From UBA1479 sp040221095 (GTDB lineage Bacteria; Pseudomonadota; Alphaproteobacteria; Rhodospirillales; Casp-alpha2), in NCBI GenBank assembly GCA_040221095.1, contig JAVJVP010000018.1, positions 124,001 through 188,000 on the forward strand: 64,000 nucleotides of DNA, read 5' to 3'. Positions 51,761 through 60,648 of the stretch are shown here, in pieces. The notes under the pieces were generated by a model. That model was given only the letters and a program-made list of their open reading frames with translations, ran no database searches and was not told the origin of the DNA. The first letter of the stretch is position 1. Each line of letters opens with the position of its first letter. The translations under genes were made by a program, and so were the position numbers.

Positions 51761-52685
51761 CTTTCCCGGCGGCCGCGATGGCGGCGATGGCGGTGGCGGC
51801 GAAGCGGGCTTCGGGCGGGTCGGCGCGGGACGTCAGCACGATCGGCACCTTGGCCCCCAGAACGACGCCGGCGGCCAGGCCGCTCATGAAATAGACCATC
51901 ATCTTGAACAGCCCGTTGCCCGTTTCGATGTTGGGCACGACCAGGATGTCGGCGTTGCCGGCGACGGGGCTGTCGATGCCCTTGAACCTGGCGGCCTCGG
52001 GCGACACGGCGTTGTCGAAGGCGAAGGGCCCGTCGACGACGGCGCCGGAAACCTCGCCCGCCCGCGCGCGTTCGACAATGGCCTTGGCCGTCATGCTCGA
52101 CGGCATGGCCGGCAGGGCGCTTTCCGTGCCAGACAGGATGGCGACCTTGGGCGCCGCATTGCCGAGCGCATGGGCCAGGCCGACCGCGTTGTTGACGATA
52201 TCCATCAGGGTGTTTTCGTTGGGCGCCACGTTGACGGCGCCGTCGGTGATCATCAGCACCCGGTCCGAGCCCGGCACGGTCATGTGAAACACGTGGCTGA
52301 GCCGCCGGCCTGTGCGCAGCCCTGTTTCACGGGCGACCACGGCGGCCATCAGGGCGTCGGTATGGACATGGCCCTTCATCAGGGCTTTGACCTCGCCGTC
52401 GCGGGCGAGCGTGACGGCCGCGCGGGCGGCGGCGCTTTCGTCCTCGCCTCCGGTATCGACGATGCGGTAGGCGGAGATGTCCCAGCCCATGGTCTCGGCC
52501 AGGCTTTCGATCTCGCCCCGGTCGCCGACCAGGACCGGCGTGATCAGGCCCGCCTCCGTCGCCTGTCTGGCGCTTTCCATGACCACCATGTTGTCGGACC
52601 CGGCCACGGCCATGGGCACGCGGTCCAGGCCCTTGGCCCTATCGAGCAGGTATTGGGGAACTTCGAACGGCGCGGTGCTCAGCAT
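51744..52685 (-). CDS. pta: phosphate acetyltransferase (phosphate acyl/butyryl type)
   Basis: A 313-residue PTA/PTB-fold enzyme converting acetyl phosphate and CoA to acetyl-CoA, the last step after Xsc. Typical segments are LMKGHVHTDALMAAV, SHVFHMTVPG, ITDGAVNVAPN and DGPFAFDNAVSPEAA. It belongs to the short phosphate-acyl transferases, so butyryl-type activity is possible by sequence alone; xsc next door sets acetyl phosphate as the likely substrate. It lies 113 bp downstream of xsc, with an intrinsic terminator between them. Confidence 0.85.
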   Translation of the reverse strand: MLSTAPFEVPQYLLDRAKGLDRVPMAVAGSDNMVVMESARQATEAGLITPVLVGDRGEIESLAETMGWDISAYRIVDTGGEDESAAARAAVTLARDGEVKALMKGHVHTDALMAAVVARETGLRTGRRLSHVFHMTVPGSDRVLMITDGAVNVAPNENTLMDIVNNAVGLAHALGNAAPKVAILSGTESALPAMPSSMTAKAIVERARAGEVSGAVVDGPFAFDNAVSPEAARFKGIDSPVAGNADILVVPNIETGNGLFKMMVYFMSGLAAGVVLGAKVPIVLTSRADPPEARFAATAIAAIAAAGKASGPA

Positions 52686-52701
52686 GGTTCAGCATACACC
52701 C

Positions 52702-52732
52702 AAAAAAAGGGGCGCCTACAACAGAGGCGCCC
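52702..52732 (-). terminator. intrinsic terminator between xsc and pta
   Basis: Read on the minus strand, GGGCGCCT-loop-AGGCGCCC (52732-52710) forms an 8-bp perfect GC hairpin with a 7-nt loop, followed one base later by seven U residues (52708-52702). It stands just before the pta start codon, so pta would be expressed at reduced level by read-through or from its own promoter. Confidence 0.8.
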
Positions 52733-52798
52733 GAGGAAAGGGGAGGGCCGGGAGACGGGCGGTGGTTGCCGCGGCCTCCCGGCCTCTTGCAAGGGCGC

Positions 52799-54580
52799 TT
52801 AGGCCCCTTTCTGCGGGCGCATGTCGCCGGGATTGATCCCCGCGACCTCGACCGGCGCCTTCATGGCGTCGCGGCGGAACGGCTCGCCCAGTTCCTGGTT
52901 GAGGATGACCTCGATAAAGGTCGTGGTCTTGTTTTCCATCTGCGCCTTGACGGCGGCGTCCAGGGTCTCGGTCAGTTCCTGCATGGTCGTGACCTGCACG
53001 CCCTTGAGGCCGCAGGCTTCGGCGATCTTGGCGTACTGGACGTCGAGGTCCAGTTCCGTGCCGACGAAGTTGTCCAGATACCACAGCGTCGTGTTGCGCT
53101 TTTCCGCACCCCACTGGTAGTTGCGGAAGATGACCATGGTGATCGCCGGCCATTCGTCGCGGCCGACGGCGGTCATCTCGTTGGCGGAGATGCCGAAGGC
53201 GCCGTCGCCGGCGAAGCCCACGACGGGCGTGTCCGGGCAGGCGATCTTCGCACCCATGATCGACGGGAAGCCGTAACCGCAGGGGCCGAACAGGCCCGGG
53301 GCCAGGTACTTGCGGCCCTGTTCGAAGGTCGGATAGGCGTTGCCGATGGCGCAGTTGTTGCCGATGTCGGACGAGATGATGGCGTCGCGCGGCAGGGCGG
53401 CCTGAATGGCGCGCCAGGCCATGCGCGGCGACATGCGCTCCGGATGCTTGTTGCGCGCCCGTTCGTTCCAGGTCGTGCCCGGATCGTCGTCTTCATGGTC
53501 CATGGACGACAGGGTCTGCAGCCAGCGCGACTTGGTGGTCGAGATCAGGTCTTCGCGGTCCTTGCGCCCGGCGTCACCGGCGGTCGGGGCCAGCCCGGCC
53601 AGGATCTGTTCGGCGACCTGCTTGGCGTCGCCCTGGATGGCGATGTCGACCTTCTTGGTCAGGCCGATGCGTTCGGCCTTGATGTCGACCTGGATGATCT
53701 TGGCGTTCTTCGGCCAGTAATCCATGCCGTAGCCGGGCAGGGTCGAGAACGGGTTTAACCGGGTGCCCAGCGCCAGCACCACGTCGGCCTTGGAGATCAG
53801 CTCCATGCCCGCCTTGGAGCCGTTGTAGCCGAGCGGGCCGGCGAACAGCGGATGCGAGCCCGGGAAGGCGTCGTTGTGCTGATAACCGCAGCACACGGGG
53901 GCGGACAGGCGTTCGGCCAGCGCCTTCGAGGCCTCGATGCCGCCCGACAGCACCACGCCGGCGCCGTTCAGGATGACCGGGAACTTGGCGGTCGACAGCA
54001 TCTTGGCGGCGTCGGCGATGGCCTGCTTGCCGCCCGACGGGCGTTCGATGTTGATGACCTGGGGCAGGTCGATATCGACGATCTGGGTCCAGAAATCGCG
54101 CGGCACGTTGATCTGCGCCGGGCCGGAGCCGCGCCAGGCTTCGGTGATCACGCGGTTCAGGACCTCGGCGATGCGGGTCGGGTCGCGGACCTCTTCCTGA
54201 TAGCAGACCATGTCCTCGAACAGGGCCATCTGCGGGATTTCCTGGAACCCGCCCTGGCCGATGGTCTTGTTGGCGGCCTGCGGCGTGACCAGCAGCATGG
54301 GCGTGTGGTTCCAATAGGCGGTCTTGACCGGGGTCACGAAGTTGGTGATGCCGGGGCCGTTCTGGGCGACGCACATGGCCATCTTGCCGCTTGAACGGGT
54401 GAAGCCGTCGGCCATCATGCCGGCGTTGCATTCATGGGCGCAGTCCCAGAAGGTGATCCCCGCCTTGGGGAACAGGTCCGAGATCGGCATCATGGCCGAG
54501 CCGATGATGCCGAAGGCATGTTCGATGCCGTGCATCTGCAGGACCTTAACGAAGGCCTCTTCCGTGTTCATCTTGGTCAT
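52799..54580 (-). CDS. xsc: sulfoacetaldehyde acetyltransferase
   Basis: A 593-residue ThDP enzyme that splits sulfoacetaldehyde with phosphate into acetyl phosphate and sulfite. The N-terminal MHGIEHAFGIIGSAMMPISDLFPKAGI and ECNAGMMADGFTRSSGK are characteristic of Xsc, and the ThDP/Mg motif is in VGFAGDGAFGISANEMTAV (GDG...). It is about the usual length (590). ATG 54580 has GGGAGG 8-13 nt upstream; the open frame to 54676 is not used. Sulfoacetaldehyde comes from taurine via Tpa and possibly from the SauS-like route at 17 kb. Confidence 0.95.
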   Translation of the reverse strand: MTKMNTEEAFVKVLQMHGIEHAFGIIGSAMMPISDLFPKAGITFWDCAHECNAGMMADGFTRSSGKMAMCVAQNGPGITNFVTPVKTAYWNHTPMLLVTPQAANKTIGQGGFQEIPQMALFEDMVCYQEEVRDPTRIAEVLNRVITEAWRGSGPAQINVPRDFWTQIVDIDLPQVINIERPSGGKQAIADAAKMLSTAKFPVILNGAGVVLSGGIEASKALAERLSAPVCCGYQHNDAFPGSHPLFAGPLGYNGSKAGMELISKADVVLALGTRLNPFSTLPGYGMDYWPKNAKIIQVDIKAERIGLTKKVDIAIQGDAKQVAEQILAGLAPTAGDAGRKDREDLISTTKSRWLQTLSSMDHEDDDPGTTWNERARNKHPERMSPRMAWRAIQAALPRDAIISSDIGNNCAIGNAYPTFEQGRKYLAPGLFGPCGYGFPSIMGAKIACPDTPVVGFAGDGAFGISANEMTAVGRDEWPAITMVIFRNYQWGAEKRNTTLWYLDNFVGTELDLDVQYAKIAEACGLKGVQVTTMQELTETLDAAVKAQMENKTTTFIEVILNQELGEPFRRDAMKAPVEVAGINPGDMRPQKGA

Positions 54581-54886
54581 GCTTGGGATCCTCCCGTAAG
54601 CAGTTTGGCCGGCCGCCGCACGGGGCCGGCATGGATTGTTGTTCCGTACGTTATAGCACCCTTGAACGCGGTTCACGCGCGGCGCCGGGCGTCATCTCGG
54701 CCCACATTCGGCGCGGCGGACGTCACCGCATTCCATGCCGTTGTTGGTAGGCGTTCGCCAGTTCAGGGGGTAGGGCCAGATGGGGGGTTTTTCACGCGCC
54801 AGGATGCGTAATTTGGCTCGATATTGTCTCAATTTATGTGTTTTCGAATTTTATTAGGCCCAGTCAGGGCAACCGGCGGCCTCGGG
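54581..54886. other. 306-bp gap between xsc and tauR, with possible regulator sites
   Basis: No gene is visible. The part from 54810 to 54860 is AT-rich and probably holds the xsc promoter on the minus strand. Three TGGC units in minus orientation (starting 54801, 54778, 54760) occur between that patch and xsc. One of them, CTGGCCCTAC, matches the tpa-side motif CTGGCTCTAAC closely. Confidence 0.45.
54770..54780 (-). promoter_or_regulatory. candidate TauR half-site upstream of xsc
   Basis: On the minus strand the bases read TCTGGCCCTAC, close to ACTGGCTCTAAC in the tauR-tpa gap. Both resemble the CTGGACYTAA repeat I recall for Rhodobacter TauR, with two or three changes. Confidence 0.35.
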
Positions 54887-56365
54887 TCAAAGGCCCCGCT
54901 TGATGATGTCGGCCAGCAGGCGGATGCCCGGCTCGATGCGTTCCGCCGCGATGGACGAAAATCCCAGGCGGAAATGGTTCCGCGGCGGGCTTGATTGCGC
55001 GAAGTTGACGCGGCCTGGCTCGATGATCACGCCGTCGTCGAGCGCGCGGTCGGCCAGTTTGCCGGCGTCGAAGCCGTCCGGCCCGCTGACCCAATAACTG
55101 GTGCCGCCGAAGGTCGGCGCCTTGGACCAGCCGGGCAGATGGTCGGCGAGGGCGCGGCCCATGATCTTCCAGCGTTCGCGGTAGGCCTTCTGCAGCTTGT
55201 GGACCAGGCTGTCGTGATGGCCCAGGGCCAGGAACAGGGCCGCGGTGCGCTGGTTGTTGTTGGGGGCGTGGCGCAGCATCAGGCGGCGCAAGGCGCGGGC
55301 TTCCTTGATCAGCGGCGCCGGGCCGACCAGATAGCCCAGGCGCAGGCCCGGAAACAGGGTCTTCGACAGGGACCCCACGTAGATCACCCGCCCGGCCGTA
55401 TCCATGGATTTCAAGGCCGGCGTGGGTTCGGACACGTAGTTGGTTTCCCATTCGTAGTCGTCTTCGATGATCACGAAGTCCTTTTCCCCGGCGCGGGCAA
55501 GCAGCTCCTGGCGCCGGGCCTTGGGCATGGTCACCGTGGTCGGCGCCTGGTGCGATGGCGTCACGAACACGATGTCGGCGCCGTCCAGTTGCTGGTCCAC
55601 GGGCAGGCCGTGAGCGTCGACCGGGACCAGCAGGATGCGGTCGGTCTTCAGCCCGAAGATGTTGCGCACGTCGGGATAGCCCGGGTCCTCGATGGCGACG
55701 CAGGTGCCCTCGCGGACCAAAAGGGCGGCCAGGATGTAGAGCGCGTTCTGGGCGCCCAAGGTCACCAGGATTTCGTCGTCGCGGGCCAGGATGCCCCGAC
55801 GCGGCAGCAGGCGTGTCTGAATCTGTTCCACCAGCATGGGGTCGTCGGCGGCGAGCGCATCGCCGGTCCATACGTCCATGCCCTTGCGGCCGAGCGCCTG
55901 GCGCGAACATTCCCGCCATTGCGCGATGGGGAACAGGGACTGGTCGACCTGGCCGTAAATGAAGGGGTAGGGGTAAGTCAGCCAGTTGCCCGGCTTTTCG
56001 ATATTGGCCTGATGGGACGGATGCACCTGGAACCGTGCGGCCCAATCGGGGGCGTCGCTGGGCCGGGGGTCCGGGGCCGGCGGCGGCGTGGCGGGCTCGT
56101 CGGCGCGGCCTTCCATGATGTCGTCGGAGACGTAGAAGCCGGACCGTTCGCGGGATTCAAGATAGCCGTCGTCGACCAGCCCCTGATAGGCCAGGACCAC
56201 CGTGTTGCGTGACACGCCCAGGCTTTTCGCCAGCTTGCGCGACGACGGCAGGGGGTCGCCCGCCGGCAGTTGGCGGCCCAGGATGGCCGAAACCAGCATC
56301 TCGCGGATCTGGCCCTGGATCGAGATGTTGGGCCGCCGGTCCAGATGGAATATGCCGTCGCGCAT
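54887..56365 (-). CDS. tauR: MocR/GabR-type PLP-dependent regulator, TauR-like
   Basis: A 492-residue GntR/aminotransferase chimera. Residues 1-80 are the winged helix (LPSSRKLAKSLGVSRNTVVLAYQGLVDDGYLES). From about residue 115 follows a class I aminotransferase domain with the PLP lysine in VGSLSKTLFPGLRLGY. It probably senses taurine as its PLP aldimine and activates tpa and xsc. Divergence from tpa, with xsc-pta behind it on the same strand, is the usual tauR setting. Family members outside taurine clusters act on GABA, so the assignment depends on context. Confidence 0.85.
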   Translation of the reverse strand: MRDGIFHLDRRPNISIQGQIREMLVSAILGRQLPAGDPLPSSRKLAKSLGVSRNTVVLAYQGLVDDGYLESRERSGFYVSDDIMEGRADEPATPPPAPDPRPSDAPDWAARFQVHPSHQANIEKPGNWLTYPYPFIYGQVDQSLFPIAQWRECSRQALGRKGMDVWTGDALAADDPMLVEQIQTRLLPRRGILARDDEILVTLGAQNALYILAALLVREGTCVAIEDPGYPDVRNIFGLKTDRILLVPVDAHGLPVDQQLDGADIVFVTPSHQAPTTVTMPKARRQELLARAGEKDFVIIEDDYEWETNYVSEPTPALKSMDTAGRVIYVGSLSKTLFPGLRLGYLVGPAPLIKEARALRRLMLRHAPNNNQRTAALFLALGHHDSLVHKLQKAYRERWKIMGRALADHLPGWSKAPTFGGTSYWVSGPDGFDAGKLADRALDDGVIIEPGRVNFAQSSPPRNHFRLGFSSIAAERIEPGIRLLADIIKRGL

Positions 56366-56397
56366 CGCCGTCCGTTGATCTGCAGAATTACGAAAAG

Positions 56398-56440
56398 TGG
56401 TTCATGGAAAAGCCGCCACTGGCTCTAACATGGTGCCAGG
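56398..56440. promoter_or_regulatory. helically phased TGG direct repeats in the tauR-tpa gap, candidate TauR operator
   Basis: Three TGG-based hexamers on the plus strand, TGGTTC (56398), TGGCTC (56420) and TGGTGC (56431), start 22 and 11 bp apart, so they face the same side of the helix. The middle one extends to CTGGCTCTAA, like the TauR repeat I recall. MocR regulators bind direct repeats, so this is a good operator candidate for the divergent pair. Confidence 0.5.
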
Positions 56441-56555
56441 AGGGGAGATTACGTTGAGGCCAATCACCTGACAACCCCAACGGCCCGTATTTTCAAAGGA
56501 CCGCGCGGTTTTTCGCCCGTCGGGAACGCCCCGCAGGCCCCTAGGAGGAACAATC

Positions 56556-57866
56556 ATGGAATACAACACCAATTCCCTTGAAGAGAACTGGATGCCTTTC
56601 ACCGGCAACCGGGATTTCAAGAAAAGCCCGCGCATCGTCGTGCGCGGCGAGGGCCTGCATTATTACGATCACAAGGGCGGCAAGATTCTCGACGGCTCGT
56701 CGGGCCTGTTCTGTTGCCCGCTGGGCCACGGGCGCAAGGAAATCGCCCAGGCGGTGTACGAACAGCTTTTGGAAAACGACTACACCCCGCCGTTCCAGCT
56801 TGGTCACCCGGGGGCCTTCGACCTGGCCCAGCGGGTCGCCCGCATCACGCCCGAGCCCATGAACCATATCTTCTTCGCCAACTCGGGCTCGGAAGCCATC
56901 GACACGGCGCTGAAAATCGCCATGGCCTATCACCGCGTTAAGGGCCAGGGCCACCGCACCCGCTTCGTCAGCCGCGAACGCGCCTATCACGGCGTCAACA
57001 TCGGCGGCACATCCCTGTCGGGCATGGTCAAGAACCGCGAGACGTTTTCCGGCATGATGCCGGGCGTCGTGCACATGCGCCATACCTGGGACCCCAAGCA
57101 GGCCTTCACCCGGGGGCAGCCGGAAACCGGCGCCGAACTGGCCGACGACCTGCAGCGCATCTGCGAAAACGTCGGCGGGGGCACCATCGCCGCCTGCTTC
57201 GTCGAGCCCATTGCCGGGTCCACGGGCTGCCTGGTGCCGCCCAAGGGGTATCTGGAACGGCTGCGCGAAATCTGCGACGCCCACGGCATCCTGCTGGTGT
57301 TCGACGAGGTCATCACCGGTTTCGGCCGCACGGGTGCGCCCTTCGCGGCCCAGGCCTTCGGCGTCACCCCGGACCTGATGACCATGGCCAAGGCGATCAC
57401 CAACGGCTGCCAGCCCATGGGCGCCATCGCCGTGAAGGACGAGATTTACGAGACCATCATCAACGCGGCCCCCGAAAACGCGATCGAGCTGTTCCACGGC
57501 TATACCTACTCGTCGCATCCGGCTGCCTGCGCCGCCGGCGTCGCCGTGCAGAAGATCTACGAGGCCGACAACACCTTCGAAAAGGCGGCCGGCATGGTCG
57601 ATTATTTCCAGAAGGCGCTGTATTCCCTCGAAGGGCTCGACTGCCTGGCCGACATCCGCGGCTACGGCATGATCGGGGCCATCGAACTGAAGCCCAAGGG
57701 CAACCCGGGCGCCCTCGGCACGCAATTCCAGAAAGACCTGTTCTGGCGCGGCCTGCACGTGAAGTTCACGGGCGACTGCGGCGTCGTGGCCCCGGCCTTC
57801 GTCGCTACTGAGTCCGACATCGACGCGATGATCGGCCTGCTCAGGGAAGCGCTGGAAGAACTCTGA
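56556..57866 (+). CDS. tpa: class III aminotransferase, taurine (or hypotaurine):pyruvate aminotransferase
   Basis: A 436-residue PLP enzyme that moves the amino group of taurine to pyruvate, giving sulfoacetaldehyde and alanine. The PLP lysine is K279 (TMAKAITNG) and the cofactor Asp is D250 (LVFDEVITGFGRTG). The N-terminus WMPFTGNRDFKKSPRIV is like omega-amino acid:pyruvate aminotransferases, including Tpa, Hpa and beta-alanine enzymes. It is divergent from tauR and supplies Xsc, so taurine or hypotaurine is the likely donor. The ribosome site AGGAGG (56542-56547) is strong. Confidence 0.85.
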   Translation: MEYNTNSLEENWMPFTGNRDFKKSPRIVVRGEGLHYYDHKGGKILDGSSGLFCCPLGHGRKEIAQAVYEQLLENDYTPPFQLGHPGAFDLAQRVARITPEPMNHIFFANSGSEAIDTALKIAMAYHRVKGQGHRTRFVSRERAYHGVNIGGTSLSGMVKNRETFSGMMPGVVHMRHTWDPKQAFTRGQPETGAELADDLQRICENVGGGTIAACFVEPIAGSTGCLVPPKGYLERLREICDAHGILLVFDEVITGFGRTGAPFAAQAFGVTPDLMTMAKAITNGCQPMGAIAVKDEIYETIINAAPENAIELFHGYTYSSHPAACAAGVAVQKIYEADNTFEKAAGMVDYFQKALYSLEGLDCLADIRGYGMIGAIELKPKGNPGALGTQFQKDLFWRGLHVKFTGDCGVVAPAFVATESDIDAMIGLLREALEEL

Positions 57867-57891
57867 TCCGCTTTGGATTGTGGAATTAAAG

Positions 57892-57922
57892 GCCGGGGCC
57901 GCGATGCGGTCCCGGCTTTTTT
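57892..57922 (+). terminator. intrinsic terminator after tpa
   Basis: GCCGGGGCCGC-GAT-GCGGTCCCGGC (57892-57916) pairs 10 of 11 positions and is followed by six T residues (57917-57922). It is 25 bp behind the tpa stop and abuts the stop of the convergent binding-protein gene. Confidence 0.85.
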
Positions 57923-59117
57923 ATTTCGCCGCCAGATAGCGGTCGCGGTAGGCGTTGCGCAGGCCCGCGAACCACACGGGCTCGTCCGGCCACCACCACA
58001 GCTTTTCAAGCGCGTCCCCCGGATAGGCGTCCTTGAATGCCTTGTGGGCCTTCTTGGTCAGCAGGCTTTCGACCCCCTGGACCACGGAGTTGTAGCCTGA
58101 GGCGTTGCTCATCTGCGCGCCGGCCTGGGCGGTGTAGAGCGCATCGACGAAAGCATGGGCGGCGTCGCTGTTCTTGGTCGCCGCCGTCAGCGACAGCCCG
58201 TCCATCCAGGCGAAGGCTCCTTCCTTCGGCGCCATATAGGCGATCGGCTGGCCGACCTTGGCCAGTTCGATGGCGGGGCCGTCCCAGGTCTGACCGATCA
58301 TCACGCCGTTGCGCGTGAAGTTGGTCTTCTGGCTTTCGTGATCGTGCCAGAACGCGCGCAGCCAGGGTTTATGCTTGATCGCAAATTTCAGGATGTCGTT
58401 CCAGGTGGCGCGCATGGCGCCTTCGTCCTTGTAGGCGTCCTGCAACGGCGGCAGCTTTCCCTGTTCGGCCAGCATGCGCCCGATCCCGGACATCAGGGAA
58501 TGGGCACGGCCTTGGACCAAGCCCTTCATTTCGGGCAGCCACAGGTCGGCCAGGGACAGTTTGCCGTAGACGCCCATGAAGCGGTCCGTGCGCCAGGCGA
58601 TGCCTTCCGTGCCCCAGATGTGGGGCAAATGGTGCTGGCCCTTGTCCCAAGACCAGTCCTCGGAAATCTTGAGGAACGCGGGCTGCACGTTGGCCAGATT
58701 GGGAATCTTCTTCATGTCCCAGGCCTGGGTCATGTTGAGGGCCAGCCACTGGCTCTTGCGGTGGGCGGAAGGTGAAATCACGTCCCAGGCGCGGCCGTGG
58801 GTCGCCGTGACCTGGGACAGCATTTCCTCGTTGGAGCCGACGGTGGTGATGTTGGCGGTGATGCCCGTCTTCTTTTTAAAGGTCTTGGCGAAGCGGGCAG
58901 GGATGTAACCGGTCCAGGTCAGCACGTTGACCGTCTCGCCTTTGGCGTTGGCGGGGCGGATCAGCATCGGCGCCACGGCCATGCCGATGCCGCCGGCGGC
59001 CAATGCGGCCCCATTGCTCAACAAGGTGCGCCGCGTGAAGGTGCGCGCCAGACGCGCGGTCTCGCGGGCGACGGTGCCGGCGGAAACGGATGTTTCTTGT
59101 TGGGGCTTACGGCCCAT
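57921..59117 (-). CDS. extracellular solute-binding protein (PotD/type 1 family), Tat-exported, orphan
   Basis: A 398-residue periplasmic binding protein. The N-terminus has a twin-arginine signal (TFTRRTLLSNGAALAAGGIGMAVAP), unusual for this family. The mature part (VNVLTWTGYIPARFAKTFKKKTGI, GTEGIAWRTDRF) belongs to the spermidine/putrescine and iron type of ABC binding proteins. No permease or ATPase gene is adjacent. It converges on tpa and may capture taurine or an amine for a remote transporter. ATG 59117 is preferred over TTG 59132. Confidence 0.8.
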   Translation of the reverse strand: MGRKPQQETSVSAGTVARETARLARTFTRRTLLSNGAALAAGGIGMAVAPMLIRPANAKGETVNVLTWTGYIPARFAKTFKKKTGITANITTVGSNEEMLSQVTATHGRAWDVISPSAHRKSQWLALNMTQAWDMKKIPNLANVQPAFLKISEDWSWDKGQHHLPHIWGTEGIAWRTDRFMGVYGKLSLADLWLPEMKGLVQGRAHSLMSGIGRMLAEQGKLPPLQDAYKDEGAMRATWNDILKFAIKHKPWLRAFWHDHESQKTNFTRNGVMIGQTWDGPAIELAKVGQPIAYMAPKEGAFAWMDGLSLTAATKNSDAAHAFVDALYTAQAGAQMSNASGYNSVVQGVESLLTKKAHKAFKDAYPGDALEKLWWWPDEPVWFAGLRNAYRDRYLAAK

Positions 59118-59278
59118 GTACGGCGGTCTCAATGGTAATGGATCAAGCCGCCATTATTGCCGTCCAGGGGGGCAGCGCCAGCACCAGTTTCTATTTTTCA
59201 CGGTGCCAGTCGTCAGGCCAATGCAAGACATGTGTGTTACTTCTGGCGCCCAACCCAAGCAATGAAGGCCAAGCCGTC

Positions 59279-59845
59279 GTGAGTGATACCGAGGCAGAGA
59301 AAGAATTTCAGTTCGCCGTGGTGGAGCCGCAGGACGTGTCTTCGGCCAAGTTCGACGCGTTCCTTGCGCATTGCCGGGCACTGCAGGGCGACCGGGCCAT
59401 GCCCCGCTGGTCGGACTTCAATCTCCACAAACTGCCGGCTGACGTCATTCCGTATGTGGCGGTGGCCGACGTCGACGGCGTGGCCAGGACCTTCACCTAC
59501 AGATTCTGGGGGACCGGCCATACGGCCCTTAAGGGGGTCGATATGACGGGCCGCAAGGTGTCCGAGATTGCGGCGCCCGCGCTGGCCTACATTGGTCAAC
59601 GCCAATACGAGATGGTGTCGGAGGCGCGCCGGCCGCTCATGTTCGTCCATGCACTCAAGCCGTACAATCCCTGGAAGGATGAAATCCAGGCGACTGTCCG
59701 CGTCCCCCTGTCCGAGGACGGAAAGGCCGTCGACAAGGTGGTCTCTTATTCCAGCTGTATGGATGACAAGGAGACCTGGGCCGACATCTATTGGCGGGCG
59801 GTCAACGGCGGTGGCATGACGGGCCGGCATTCCGCGGTTCGCTGA
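59279..59845 (+). CDS. PAS-domain protein, small
   Basis: A 188-residue soluble protein of the single-PAS-like group common in Rhodospirillales. The middle part (VAVADVDGVARTFTYRFWGTGHTALKGVDMTGRKVSEI) matches the PAS core strand/helix pattern. No kinase, cyclase or DNA-binding domain is attached. It may be a ligand sensor or heme binder acting through a partner. The frame is open from 59090; GTG 59279 with GAAGG 11-15 nt upstream starts the conserved part. Confidence 0.65.
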   Translation: MSDTEAEKEFQFAVVEPQDVSSAKFDAFLAHCRALQGDRAMPRWSDFNLHKLPADVIPYVAVADVDGVARTFTYRFWGTGHTALKGVDMTGRKVSEIAAPALAYIGQRQYEMVSEARRPLMFVHALKPYNPWKDEIQATVRVPLSEDGKAVDKVVSYSSCMDDKETWADIYWRAVNGGGMTGRHSAVR

Positions 59846-59864
59846 ACGCCCAAGAGACCGGCGA

Positions 59865-60518
59865 TCACAGGATGGATTGGCCGGTCTTTTCCCAGTCCTT
59901 CAAAAAGGCCTCCAGGCCCTTGTCCGTCAGTGGATGCTTGAACAACTGCCAGATCACCCCCGGCGGCAGGGTGCACACGTCGGCGCCGATGCGCGCGGCG
60001 TCGACCACATGCTGCGGCGAGCGCACGGAGGCGACCAGGATTTCCGTCTTGAAGTCGTAGTTGGAATAGATCTCGGCGATTTCGCCGATCAGGCTCATGC
60101 CGTCCTGGCCGATGTCGTCGAGCCGGCCCACGAAGGGCGAGATGAAGGCCGCCCCCGCCTTGGCGGCCAGCAATGCCTGGGCCGCGGAAAAGCACAGCGT
60201 CACGTTGACCGGCGTGCCGGCCTGGCTCAGCGTCTTGCAGGCGGTCAGCCCGGCTTCGGTCAGCGGCACCTTGACCGCCACGTTCTTGGCGACCTTGGCC
60301 AGCTTGCGGCCTTCCTCGATCATGCCGGCGGCGTCCGTCGCCGTGACCTCGGCCGACACCGGGCCGTCGACCAGGGCGCAGATTTCCTTGATCACGTCGA
60401 TGAAATCGCGCCCGGACTTGGCGATCAGGGACGGGTTGGTGGTCACGCCGTCGACCAGGCCGGTGTCGTTCAGGCGCTTGATGTCGGCGACGTCCGCCGT
60501 GTCGACGAAGAACTTCAT
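59865..60518 (-). CDS. tal: transaldolase / fructose-6-phosphate aldolase family
   Basis: A 217-residue small-type transaldolase. The Schiff-base lysine is K83 (VAVKVPLTEAG), and MKFFVDTAD and VTTNPSLIAKSG are classic. The length fits the decameric group that includes E. coli FsaA and bacterial TalC. It interconverts sugar phosphates in the pentose phosphate pathway. ATG 60518 gives the standard start; the frame is open 15 bp further. Confidence 0.9.
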   Translation of the reverse strand: MKFFVDTADVADIKRLNDTGLVDGVTTNPSLIAKSGRDFIDVIKEICALVDGPVSAEVTATDAAGMIEEGRKLAKVAKNVAVKVPLTEAGLTACKTLSQAGTPVNVTLCFSAAQALLAAKAGAAFISPFVGRLDDIGQDGMSLIGEIAEIYSNYDFKTEILVASVRSPQHVVDAARIGADVCTLPPGVIWQLFKHPLTDKGLEAFLKDWEKTGQSIL

Positions 60519-60648
60519 GGAGTCGGCTCCCAACCGATGGTGTCGTTGTCGGGTCCACTTAACCCGCTGGCCGGGGGGAAATCAACCGCCCGCCGCTTGC
60601 CGTCACGAATTGGCCACACCTATAGTCACCGTCACGGAGGAAACGCAT

